Notes under the pieces: generated by a model
Told to the model about the DNA's origin: nothing
What the model saw: only the letters and a program-made list of their open reading frames with translations
The model's database searches: none
Position numbers and translations under genes: made by a program
DNA from: Pampus argenteus
Taxonomy: Eukaryota; Chordata; Actinopteri; Scombriformes; Stromateidae
Reading direction: 5' to 3'
Length of the DNA stretch: 64,000 nt
Assembly: GCA_036937835.1 (NCBI GenBank)
Contig: CM072877.1
Location: forward strand, 3,508,001-3,572,000
Shown here: one piece after another, positions 1 through 11,700 of the stretch
Layout of the letters: every line of letters begins with the position of its first letter
Position numbering within the stretch: position 1 is the stretch's first letter

Positions 1-35
1 GACGCGTTTGGAGGCTAACTCCTGGATGTCATTGC

Positions 36-67
<32 letters not shown>

Positions 68-174
68 GATCCGGTCTGGACATACTGCTGAGGATATGTG
101 GCTCTCGATAAAGAATCTGATGCAATCTTACCCTTGCTTCTTTCCATCCCTCTGCAACATCCATCAGCCATCAT
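1..174 (-). CDS. purg: Pur-gamma-like protein, N-terminus (partial, runs off left edge)
   Basis: Fifty-eight codons on the minus strand start at ATG 174..172. An in-frame TAA lies two codons upstream, so this is the first possible Met; a second Met follows at once. The reading is a basic, low-complexity N-terminus, then ten Gln codons (37-66), then GNDIQELASKRV at the edge. IQELASKRV opens the first PUR repeat of Pur-alpha, beta and gamma proteins, which bind purine-rich single-stranded DNA and RNA. 'IQELASKRV' fits PURG better than PURA ('TQELASKRV'), and PUR genes usually have a single coding exon, in line with no splice site here. The PUR repeats themselves are outside the window. PURG versus another Pur paralogue is an inference from this short match. 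Confidence 0.75.
37..66 (-). repeat. (CAG)10 polyglutamine codon run in purg
   Basis: Ten uninterrupted CTG triplets on the plus strand read as ten CAG (Gln) codons just before the first PUR repeat. Pure CAG tracts are often length-polymorphic. Confidence 0.9.
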
Positions 175-2009
175 GATTTATATTCCACGTATAGCCAGCA
201 CAGGACAAAGCGATTCCCCCATCCCAGTGGGTGATTAGTAGACGAGCTTATTCATACAACTGTCTGGAGGTGGGAACAAGTTAGCGAGATGCCTCGAATG
301 ACCTGAAAAATGGCAGCTAGTTTGGAGTCATCAGCTGATCGAGTTTCTGTGTCCCGAATAAAGGTCAAGCTCGACTATTTAGCCATTTCCACTGCAAACT
401 TCCATGCCATTCCCATTCCCATCACCCATATGCCTTACAGCTTCCTCTTTTTCACCGAGGGAGTCAGAGAAGCAGCCAACCTGAAAAGGGAGGAGGCGTC
501 CAATACTACATGAACCCGATGAACCGAGCTCCCCCCACCCTGCCCGTCCTGAGAATACCTCAGTTAAAGAGACACGATTTACACACTCTGTGTTCAGCTG
601 CAACTAGTCCACACACACACTATATATATTATATATTATAACCCCCAAATACACATGCAGTCATACAGTTATTACATTATTTCCAATTTTGAAAATCAAA
701 TTCAGGTAGGTTTCATGACATGGAATAAAAATAAATAAATCATGATTATAAATCAGTAAATCGTTAAAACTTGAAATGTAATAATGTCAGAGGAGAGCTG
801 CGTTTCTTCTCCTCTGTCATCATTCATCGGCATATTAATTCATATCTTATAATAAGTCTATTATCTTGAAATCTGATGTTGAAGTACTGACTCGCTGTAA
901 TGATACTGCTGACCTGTGTGTCAAAGGTCATGGCTTATGAGTTTATATTATTAATGTTGCACACACAGTCTTGATCAAAAGGTAAAAGTAATGTAATAAT
1001 GCCTTTGTTTACCACTACACTGACCGATATCTGACTACGCTACAGGACGGATCTCATTTTAGCTTCAGTATATCTATCTATCTAAAGATGCATTCCTGCA
1101 TCTGTTGGAGGTGCAATATGCAAGGTTGAAATGGAAATGACCGTTGCCAAGTCAAAATTATTAGATACCACTGTTAAAAATTGTGACTTAATATCTCATC
1201 ATTTTAACATGGTTATTTATTAAAATGTGCATAAATTGTTCTTTTTACTAGGCTTCCATATACTTTGGTGTAAAAATGTCAGTTCTACATGTCTGAAGCA
1301 TAAGAATGTCAACACGGTTAAAACATTTATTTCATATTTTATAATGTCAGTTATTTACAGCATCCCAACACAGAAAAAAAAGACATAACCGAGGGATGGA
1401 CGTTTGAAGGCAGTTCATCAATCACTATGTTCAGTTCAAGTTCAGTTCAGCAAGCCATGAAGAGTGTTTGCTGCTGAGATCAGGTCTGACCCCGACCACA
1501 GTGATCACTCCGTCAGTTTGCTTTGCAATACTTCACTGCTTTACTCCGGCAGTAAACAGTCAGTTTTTCTTCTACACATGAAATGAAACAAATAAAAACA
1601 GTGGAGTGATCCTTTAACTAAACGATGATAACTCGAAGCAAAAGAATACACAGATATGTATAAGATTTGTCATTTCCTTTCTTTCAAAGGCAGTAAAAGT
1701 AAACTTTTTTTTTTATTGAACCTGCACTGGCATCTCATTAGCAGTATGTACATGTCACTGTGAACTTGTGTAAGTTGATTACATTTGTGTGCGGTGTATA
1801 TACACATAAGCTCAAATGACAATGCCATGGTAACAAACTGTAACATCACTCCAGCAAGACACGGGTCATCCTGCGGCTTCCATCACTCATGTTTAGAGTG
1901 AACATGTGACATTTACTGGTTAATTATGATACATTCTAGATATGTATTTTTCCCCAACGTGAGTGCAAAGCTGGCACTTTAATGTCATGTCCTAAAGTGC
2001 CCTGGTCTA
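175..2009. other. Intergenic: purg 5' flank and region past the il6st 3' end
   Basis: AT-rich DNA without a convincing coding segment. The short open frames at 310-603 carry no recognisable protein. TA-rich stretches near 620-645 and 1796-1806 could be promoter or UTR sequence of purg, but nothing fixes a transcription start. Confidence 0.5.
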
Positions 2010-2019
2010 TTTATTTATT
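2010..2019 (-). promoter_or_regulatory. Candidate il6st poly(A) signals
   Basis: Two overlapping AATAAA hexamers (TTTATT on the plus strand) lie about 125-135 nt past the il6st stop codon. Others occur farther left, for example near 1710, so a longer 3' UTR is possible. Confidence 0.4.
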
Positions 2020-2142
2020 TATACTTGGTTAAGAGGAAAAGAAGTACAGTCTTCTTCACTGATCAAAAGCTTGAAATGAACACTTGACTGTAACGAAGGC
2101 ACAGCACCATTCACATGGATGGCACGAGTCAGCTCTGTGTTC

Positions 2143-2709
2143 TTACTGTGGCCTGTAGCCACCCAGTTGAGGCATGTAGCTGGACCCTGGGGCAGACTGG
2201 CCTTCTGTCGGCGGCGTCTGCTCAGAGTCCTCTTCCAGGGGACAGAAGTCCAGAGGCTCCAGAACCTTGGCGCTGTCTTGGTTCCCTGCAGAGCGTGTAA
2301 AGCAGGACTGTCGCTGGGACTGTCTGCTGCCCTCCTGCACCGACATGTCAGAGTTCTCCTCAGAGTCCAGCAGGGGCTGTGTGGATTCAGACCGTGAAAA
2401 CATGGCCTGCGGAGGATGGGAGCTGGGGTTCTGACCCTTGTAACCGTTGGATGCCACCACAGAGGAGTACTGGACAGTGCTGGCCGTGGTGTCGGCGATG
2501 TCGCCGCCCTCATCGCTGTCGGACACACTCTGGCGAGGTGAAGACATGCAGGAGGAGCCTCCGATGCCACTGCTGTGCTCCCCAGACTGATACTTGTCCT
2601 TCTTCAGAGGCAGGCTGGCCTTGTCCTCCTCAAACATGGACTTTCTATCACACCCATCCATGTCGAGCACACTGATGCCTGACAGACAGTTCTCCTTTGG
2701 TGTCTCTGC
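2143..2709 (-). CDS. il6st: il6st coding exon 15: cytoplasmic tail and stop
   Basis: 188 codons plus stop, phase 0 at the 5' side (cacag|GCAGAG). Holds the box 2-like segment GISVLDMDG, the Ser-rich SSGIGGSSCMSS block, YSSV, YKGQ, SESTQPLLDSEE and the terminal YMPQ and YRPQ. The stop codon is at 2145..2143. Confidence 0.95.
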   Translation of the reverse strand, partial: AETPKENCLSGISVLDMDGCDRKSMFEEDKASLPLKKDKYQSGEHSSGIGGSSCMSSPRQSVSDSDEGGDIADTTASTVQYSSVVASNGYKGQNPSSHPPQAMFSRSESTQPLLDSEENSDMSVQEGSRQSQRQSCFTRSAGNQDSAKVLEPLDFCPLEEDSEQTPPTEGQSAPGSSYMPQLGGYRPQ

Positions 2710-5700
2710 CTGTGGAAGAGTTGAAGAGAAAGTCTCATTATAACCAGACTGACAACTGCTAGTGTCGTACCACATTGTACATTTCTCACAGAACTATACA
2801 AAGTCAAGAGGTTGTTATGTACCACAACAAGCTAGCAGAGCTGTGAACAGACTATAGCTACTGTCTACAGGCTGATTGAACATGTCACCTAGTGCACAGT
2901 GTGATTCATTGATGTGTTGGTAATAGTTTTCAGACAACAATGGAGGTCAATGGCACAGAGGAGTACTATACATCAGGCTTTGGATACACACAGTAGGATT
3001 TAATACTGGGCTGATGGATTAGACTGCATCTGTTATAATTAATAAACTGCTTCATGATGTTCAGTTGTAGCGTTAAAGTGCATCCATCATATGACACATT
3101 AACATGCATCCTCTCTGTGCCAGTTTTAACCGTGTCCAGCAGTGGTCAGAACAACAGGTTATACTGTCATACAGTCTGCCGCTATGCATCGTACGCTGTG
3201 CGTATGTGTCCGTACTTTCAAAGGACAATCAGGTGACCAGTTTCCAATGGTGCTCTCTCCAGGGTTTGGGATCTGAGGCCAGCAGTTCTCCTTGAGCCTA
3301 GAAGAGAGTGAACAATGAAGATTATAAAGTAATAAACTTTTAAAACGCTTTCATTCACATTGTATGTGAACAATGGGCCTTACAGTAGTGAATAGTTCTA
3401 GCCGTGCACCGTCCTGTGGCTTAAAGCCCAGATAAATTCAAATAATGTGCTGAAGGGTTAACGTGTTAACAGCTGTTCTGAATAGCTACACCCAATATCA
3501 CCCAAGACCCAATATCAGTGTTTAACCCCTGCTCTGACAGCAACAACATTTTTAAGTGCTCAAGTATGACTTACGCATCCTTTTTGTAGAAACACAGCAG
3601 CACGATCATGAGAAACAAAAACAGAAAGCCGAAGCTCACTCCCACCACGATGACCTCGATCTCTCCAGAAGCTGAGGGAAACACAGACATCAGACAAACA
3701 ACCTCAGCTAGCTACCGAGTGAAAATACAGGCTTCAATAAGAGCAGCTCGGCTGCATGAAAATAAAAACAAGCTCCCATCACATCTTCATATTAATTTAT
3801 CTCATAGAACAGTTGATCATGTAGGGAAGGTCACACTCACCATATCTGAGAGTGGTAAATGAATGCCTAGTGCCATCAGTTGAGCCTCTGACGGTTGAAG
3901 CCCTGATCCAAACGTCATACTTGGTGTTGGCATGCAATGATGTCAGGGTGTATGTGGTGGTGTTAACTGGAACTGTTATATCTACATAGAAACAAAGCAG
4001 AAATCAGCAAGTAAGACTGGCAGCTACACACAACAGAAAGCGTATTGAGGACACTGTGTGACAGATACATACTACGTTTTTCAGTCCCACTCGTGTAGAA
4101 TATCGTGTAGTTCGTGATGAAGCCTCGCGATTTGTGTCGGGGAACCTCTTCCCACCCGAGCTTGGCCTCGTTACGTCCTTGTTTACAGTTTACAGAGGGG
4201 GCTTCCAACGGAGCTGCAACAGCACCAATCACACAGCTGAGTGTCTTTATACTGATGAACTGTGCTAACGTCAACGTTATAACATACAATGATGCGTCAT
4301 TGCTCTACATGAAAACGTAGAGAAAAATACTGAGCAGAGTTGTTCCGGTGATAAATGATGACTGTGGATGTTCTGCAAGGTGACAACATGATACTGAGCA
4401 AAAACAAAGCTACTATATTTGACTGCCAATACAACGATATCAATGACTTGTTAATGTAGCGTGTAAACAAATATCCCCATGGAGACAATAACTATATCTC
4501 TATACCATTTAATATACTGGTTCTTAAAAGGTAAATAGGGGGGCATAAAACAAAGTGTTACTGGAATGTTTGTGTCTGAAAAGAGGATTATATTATAATC
4601 CAAATTTGACTTACCTCCCTGCTCCAGATAGGCTTCTGCACTTGCTGGCTTCCCAACCCACCCAGAGTATATCGGATACACAGATACACTGTAGCAGACA
4701 AACTTCATAAGGTTGCCTAGATCAAGAGTTAAAGAAAATGTTAGTTTGCAGTAAAGCGATAGAAGGTAGCCTGTAGGATTGAAACGTGGCTGTAATATGA
4801 CAGAATTAAAAACTCTTGGACAATGCAGTCACCATGAAACCCGCACACACACACACACACATAATCCTCTAAGCTGCAGTTAACTGTATGACCAGTAGGG
4901 TGCACTGTATGACCACTGCAGTAATAAAATAAAAAAGCACAACCCTATCCTTGGTGGTTGCACGCTTTCCTAACCATTCCTAATGCACTCTACATGTAAG
5001 GGATGGAAGTTGATCTGAAGGGGGTCTTAGTGGACCATGTGAGCTACTGTACTGTGTCTCATCATGCCTTGAAAAGGTGAGTTTTTTTACTTTATGATTA
5101 ACCTGTTCTGTGTATCAATGAGCAGCAGCGAGTTAACATTACCACCGATCTTCTCTTTTTTGACCTATTTGTGACTAAAGCACTGATTTACACTTGCTTG
5201 TTCACTGGTGTGGTGTGTTCTGATGAAGCACATCACTCACACAGTTTTTAATTCCCTTCTCATTTTTTCATTAAGCATGTGAAATAGTGAAATAGTACAC
5301 TCACAGCAAGCAGTTCTGTTGTATTTATAGTAGGCATGAAGCTGAGACAGGAGCAGGGGTTCGGCCATATTTTGGTGAGAGTTTGGAATATACTGAGAGT
5401 ATGGAGAGCAGATGAGTTTATTTGAATGTTAAGTAGTAAAACATAATATTGGAATCCATGATGGGATGGATAAAACTGCACTACTACTCACATACACATC
5501 TACAGGTGTGATTGGCCAGATTTTATACCCCTTTAATTCAGATGCTTTTGTTTCCCCAATTCTTTAAGAGGAAGAGATTACCTTTAATGGCGGTGTGTCT
5601 GGTGTTTCTGTTTTCCCTCTGCCAGTCCATCTGACCATCACTAACCCACTCCACCACATACTCTGACACGTGTGCATTGCTGGGGGGTTTCCATTCCAGC

Positions 5701-8700
5701 CACAGCTGACCCTCACGGGACACAACTTTCAGCTCCTCCACTGGGGCGAACGCTGTAATACAAACACCTCGATTCTGAGTTTAAACATGATACAGAAGAG
5801 CGACCCAAAAACACCCCATCCCACTGAAGCCCTCCACGAGTTAACAGTAGGGATCCAATTATTTATTTATTTATTAATTACTGACCAATAAATAAGAACA
5901 AATTATTGTTATTGTAGGGAGCTCAGAGTCTCCATGAACACGTACCGTGTGTCTTTTGACGGAGGCCTAACGACGCTTCAGGAGATTTCCCCACAGAATT
6001 AATGGCAGTGACGTGCACTTTAACGGTCTCCCTGTCAGTCAGGTGAATCTGTTCAAGGACGGTGATCTTCCTCTGGCTGGAGCTGCTGTCAGCCTCTGAC
6101 CTGTTGACCGGGATGCTCTTACTTTCATTCGTCACTTTGTCCTTCTGTGCTTGTATTTTCATGTCGAAACTTGTTATCCTCCCATTGGCAAACACTGGAT
6201 CCTGGCAGGGCAAAGTCACAAACTGTACCTTACAAAGTACAACATCACCAAGTGTTGCGCAGAAAAACTTTTTTGTCTTTTTTTTATGTTGAGTGTAACG
6301 TGTATGTTGTTTTATGTTAGGTGGAAATACAATAAACATATTTGGAATTAAAAAAAATACATGTACGTGTTACGCTGAGTGTGAGGTAGGAATTTACCTT
6401 ACAAACAAACTGCACTTGTTGTTGGTTCGTGGCGTCGTCCTTGGTAACGATCATCCACAAATCCGGTTTACTTGTTGGTCCTTAGAGAGAAAAGCATCTA
6501 GTTATGAATTCCTACAAGGAGTTATAGTTGTTGACAAATTCATTAATGAACACTTAAAGCTGCTTGCAACTACATTATAGTGTTATGAACCACTGATTAT
6601 CAATTATCAATACTAAAAAGCGGGATGTAGTGTGTAAAATGAAAATCATCATCATCAAGCGGGTATATTCACAGGTTCACCAACTCCTTCCACCACTGTA
6701 ATGCAGCATTCTAAATATGATGCCGTACCGCAGAGCCATCAGTCAGATTGCATTAATATTTGCCAATCTGCACACTCTGAAGAGAGAACAGTTCATTTTA
6801 AAATCTAGACGTGCCAGCTTAATGCGATGTCTGTTCTGATGGAGGAATTATACTGCAAAGAATGTCTCAGGGATTCAGGACTCGTATAGTATCCAACAGT
6901 CAACAATAAATTCATCTTAACTGCTTCAATTGTCACTGTGGGCTCAACAACAACAACAACAACAACAACCAGCAGCTCAGACTGCATTGTGTCTCTATGC
7001 ACAGATGCTATTTTGATCCATGGGTCCAGGGTGAACTGAAATTGGCTCAACAAATGGCAGAGTGATTGCATATCACAAACCACTGTTGTGGTGGTTAATT
7101 ATTAAGAGTAAGAGCTATCAAACGTTATGAATGTGCTGATCTGTGCTTCTATTGTTTTTTCAGTTTTTTTTTTTTTTTTAAAAGACAATTTGAAAAGGAC
7201 CTGAAGATACCAGACATGTCCACTGATATTTCTGGGAAGGTGGTTGTTGTTGTCCTTTCTTGTGAACTGGTTATATTATAGGGTGTGAGATCGGTATGTT
7301 ACTATCAGCCCCTAAGTAGTGGGAACTATAAATCACACACGGGATGCAGCTGGTTTCCGTAGCAAGCCATGTTAGGAGTTGTTTTGCAGAACTTTGTGTC
7401 AGTATGTCAGTAAGACTCTAAGGTTTGATTCCAGCTGGGGACATTTGTTGCATGTAGCCACCGCTCTCTCACTATACATTTCCCACCCTTATCTCTACTG
7501 TCACTATCAAATAAAAAAAAAAAAGATGTTAGTGGGACCATTTAGTGGGGATGCAACCATTTGACTGTTTCAGACCCAATACTGTTACCAATACCTGTGT
7601 TTAATTAATAAGAAATCTCAGTGTAGTCATGGATTCAACAGGCTCATTAAGACAATTACAAAGTCAGCCTGCTGGCACCTGAAGAACATATCAAGGGTTA
7701 AAGGACTTATGTCTCAGCAGAGTTTAGAAAAACGCGTCCATGCGTTCATCTTCAGTAGACTCGACTACTGTACTTCAGTTACTACTGTAACAGTGTGGAT
7801 CAGAGAGCTGCAGATGAATCAGATGCTGCTGCTCGAGTTCTCACTAAGACCGAGAAAGTGAATCACATCAGTCCAGTTCTCAGGTGTTTACACTGGCTTC
7901 ATGTCTGTCAATGAACTGCTTTTAAAATACTACTGTTGGTTTAGAAAGCACTGAGTGGTTGGAGCATCCATACTAGTGTCCATTTTTAGACCTATTTTTA
8001 ATTTCCAATTTAACTCTTTTTGATTCTATTAGCTTACATTATTATTACATTTTTACATTGTTGTTGTTGCTTTTAGACGGAGCCCCGTTAACCTGACGTC
8101 TAAACAGGCAGAATATCGAGTTATGAGGGTTATTCTGTAGCAGCCTGGTGTCGTTTACAGCCAGTTTATTGAATGGCTGTATGTAACAGCACTGCTCCAA
8201 TCAGAGGCTGGAGATTTATCAACGTATCAGTGCTGCTGCCTTCAGGTGCAGCGGGGATTTAATGAACTGAAGGAGAAGCTTTTCATACAGTATAAAGCAG
8301 CTGTGGACAGCAGATACTGTAACAATCACCTACATTTATGCTTAAATCACATTACATGTCATTTTCTACGCCGATTTTGTTAGTTTTAATTTGAAATAAC
8401 TTATATTTCAAGTATTATTAAGTAATAATCTGTTACTGCATCATTTTTAAAGCAGGTATTTAGTTTGTGGCAGCAGACTGACTTTGTTCCAGAAACAGAT
8501 GGTCCCGTTTTCCACAAAAACACCAACAATTCGCTTCTTCTCCCAGCAGTTCACCGTGCATGCAGCACTGGGGACCACATTCCCACACAGACAGGCAAAG
8601 CACACTTCAAGGTGAGGAAAGTACCAAACCGTCTGGTCGTTGCACTGCCACAATAAATAGGGCCCGGTGTTTTACTTGGTGGTCAGATTAATTAAACTAG

Positions 8701-11700
8701 TCTGAACTGGCAGCCATAGTACTCACTGTCCTCTGGTGTTCTCTTGGTAGCGCTGGTGCTCCAGTTGCTCCAGTAACCGTGGCCCTCCACAGCATTTTTG
8801 CAGCGCACCTGAGTGACATAGACTGTGTATGGTCGAAGGTCCTGGAGTCTGAAGGACTGTATGTCCTTAGCAATGTCCTCAAGCAGTACCTAAAGTACAT
8901 CAAACCATTAAACATTAATCACTTATTGATATGTGTGTAGAATATTTCCTCACTGGCCTATCACCTTTACTCTCAACACCTTTGCCCTGCACATCAAAAA
9001 CCATCATTCATCACAACATTTAGTGAAAATAAATATTTATATTAATTGAATCAAATGATTCACAGTTTGTAACACAATCTGGTGGTGCAGATTGTGATAA
9101 TTAATAAAAGACATCTAGATTAAAACTGTTTGTTGTATATGATTAATTAATTAAAATATTGCATGCTGGCTCACTAACAAAACCACTTAAAAGTAGAACA
9201 GAGCATTAAGATCATTACTTCCCCTTCTGCTTTTCCTGAGATAATAAAAATACACACCAGTGGTAGAATAAGACACAAACATACTTACATACGTCCAATT
9301 CTGAGATCCAGTCGGACGGAATCTGACATCATACATTAATCTCAAATATTCTTTAGCAATAGGTTGAGTCCAGTTTATAAGCAAGGAGGTGGGAAAACTC
9401 TTCTCTGAAAAGATTTTGACATCTGATGGAGGGTTTGTTTTAACTGCAACGCAAGACACAACACACTGTCAATAACATGGAAGATGGTGAGAATCATATT
9501 GCATAAACACACTTTTGAGTCACAGTTCAGCAGAACCATGTGACTCATGTTTTAGGTTTGACTAGATCAAACAAGCAGAGATCAACATTTAGCTTACCAA
9601 ACCAGCCGGCATCTTCTTTCAGATGATCAGACTCCACCGTTCGCAGTTTATCCTCTGCCTCCACCCAGATCTCCAGTGTCATATGATTGGGGAAAGTGTC
9701 CAGACGCACGCGAGCACTGTTTCCACATGTTGAATTCTTAAACGTCTGACTGTTAAAAAGAGATTTTAATATATTTAGAGAATTAACGGCAACAATGCAT
9801 ACACTTGAAATTCTTCTAATGTAAACATCCACTTTTCATAATACTGTAGTTTTATTTTTTCCCCCTCATATTCAAAGCACCTTTGCCCTGGCATGAGTAA
9901 GTAAAAACCATGAGCCCCTCTCAGACATGACATCTGTAACATTGCTGGCTTCAACTGTTGATGAGGAATAGTGGTGTCAGTTCTATCGCTGGCTGCATAT
10001 CAAAGTTTATCTCTGTGGCTTGATTGATAATTATTGTCCAAGATTGATTGATTATGTGATAGTGTCACCCTGATATTCCTACCCTATTCATCATATAGTG
10101 TTTTTCTGGGTCTGTGTCTATATGCGAGTCTGTATGTGATTATATAGGCTGACGTGTATACAGAAACGGCCGGACACAGCTCCCACATCGGAAAGGTCAC
10201 TTTTAGTGTGCTGGTGAACAATACTGTTATTCCCCTCTATGAAAGTAAGTTTTTCACTCCACCTATGAGTGTAGCCATTCAAAACTACTATAAAAAATAA
10301 TAAGGGCCTCAACATGACAGATATGCCAGGCTGTTTACAGAGTGAAGCGCATGTCTGAAAGGAGCTGGACAGAAATGTATACATTCAATAATAAGCCATA
10401 GCAAACAACAGATTATCAAGTCCATGCATTCTCACAACTACTTCAACAGCCAGTTTGACTTCAAATACTTTCAAACAAATGTGGCTGAGATGCACAGCCA
10501 TGTGGTTGTGTACTCACGAGCTGAATTTAACATGTAGCGTGTACGTTGCAGAGCAATGTGTGCTTTGATGTCTCGCTGCTCCCCACGTACAACTGATGTA
10601 TGGAGAGATGTACGTTTTCTCCTGGACGGCTATACAAGACAGATTCTCAGGCTTCTCCAGACGATCTGATGTTGGGACAAACAACAAACACACACATCTT
10701 GTCATTTGGTTTTTTTTTGTGTGTGTGTGTGATCTTCCCTGACTCTCTGCTGCATATACCACAGGAAATGATGGATCCAGGTGAGAAATGCAGGGGTCAA
10801 CATTAAACGTCCGGTAGTTTGTGAAAATGTTTCACTGGGTTTATGGTGTTAAAAACAGATACCATTAACAGATCTGTTGGCTCTGAGTGTAAACTGGTAT
10901 CTGGGTCTGCTGTTAGTGCTACTGGTCTAAAGTCAGTGAGGCAGGAGATCATGGAAGGCTTTGTTGAGGCAGTGTGGAATGCGTGAGAGAACCGGTGGGC
11001 CTGCAGCACACAGACGCAGCTACCGGGTTGAGTCTCTGCTACATGGAAACATTAGCATTGTAGCTTGGAATCTGTCCATCAGATAATCAAAAAAAAAAGA
11101 GAAAAATACTGCACTGCCCAACATGCAAGGCAAAGTGTTTTTCCACTGTAATGTAATTATGTCGTTTCACAAACGTCTATAGTAAAAAGTGATCATGACT
11201 GACAGAAATTAGAACCAAACATTAAAACACAGGTGGTTAGAACACAGCTTCAAGTTTAAAGATCTGGCAACAAAAACTTACAGACTTTAGAAAGTTGGAT
11301 CCCGTGAATAAATTTGCCGTCGTTCAGGACAACATAGGGCGACACTTTTTTGCAAAGGCAAAACAGCCATTCTATCCCTGCACTGGTGACAGTGATAGTG
11401 ACATTAAGAGCCGATCTGTTGACCTTGGTGTACTGTTCCTTGGGTATAGTAGTCTTTGACAGATTCCAGAAAAGGTCATCTGCTGTAGCTTCAGCTGTGT
11501 TGATGATCATGCATGTAGCAGTGAAGTTGGTCCCAATCTCTACCACTGGAGACTGTGGGGTTATCATCAAATGGTAGTAATTTTCTGAAGACCAACAAAA
11601 CAAGAACACTGTCATTTAATTCAGTTCAGAATAAAACTCAACCAAAGCAAAGTCATGTAACATATTGCTATAACAGCTAAGGCCCACAGTGAGGGGGCTC

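Larger units (their letters stand above)
6481..8726. other. il6st intron 7, repeat-bearing
   Basis: 2.2-kb intron. Besides the SINE and LINE relics listed separately it contains an (AAC)n stretch near 6949-6970. I see no exon in it. Confidence 0.6.

Noticed and set aside
2019..2570. 183-codon minus-strand frame overlapping the gp130 tail
   Set aside because: It is an alternate frame of the conserved il6st last exon, whose own frame carries the known motifs.
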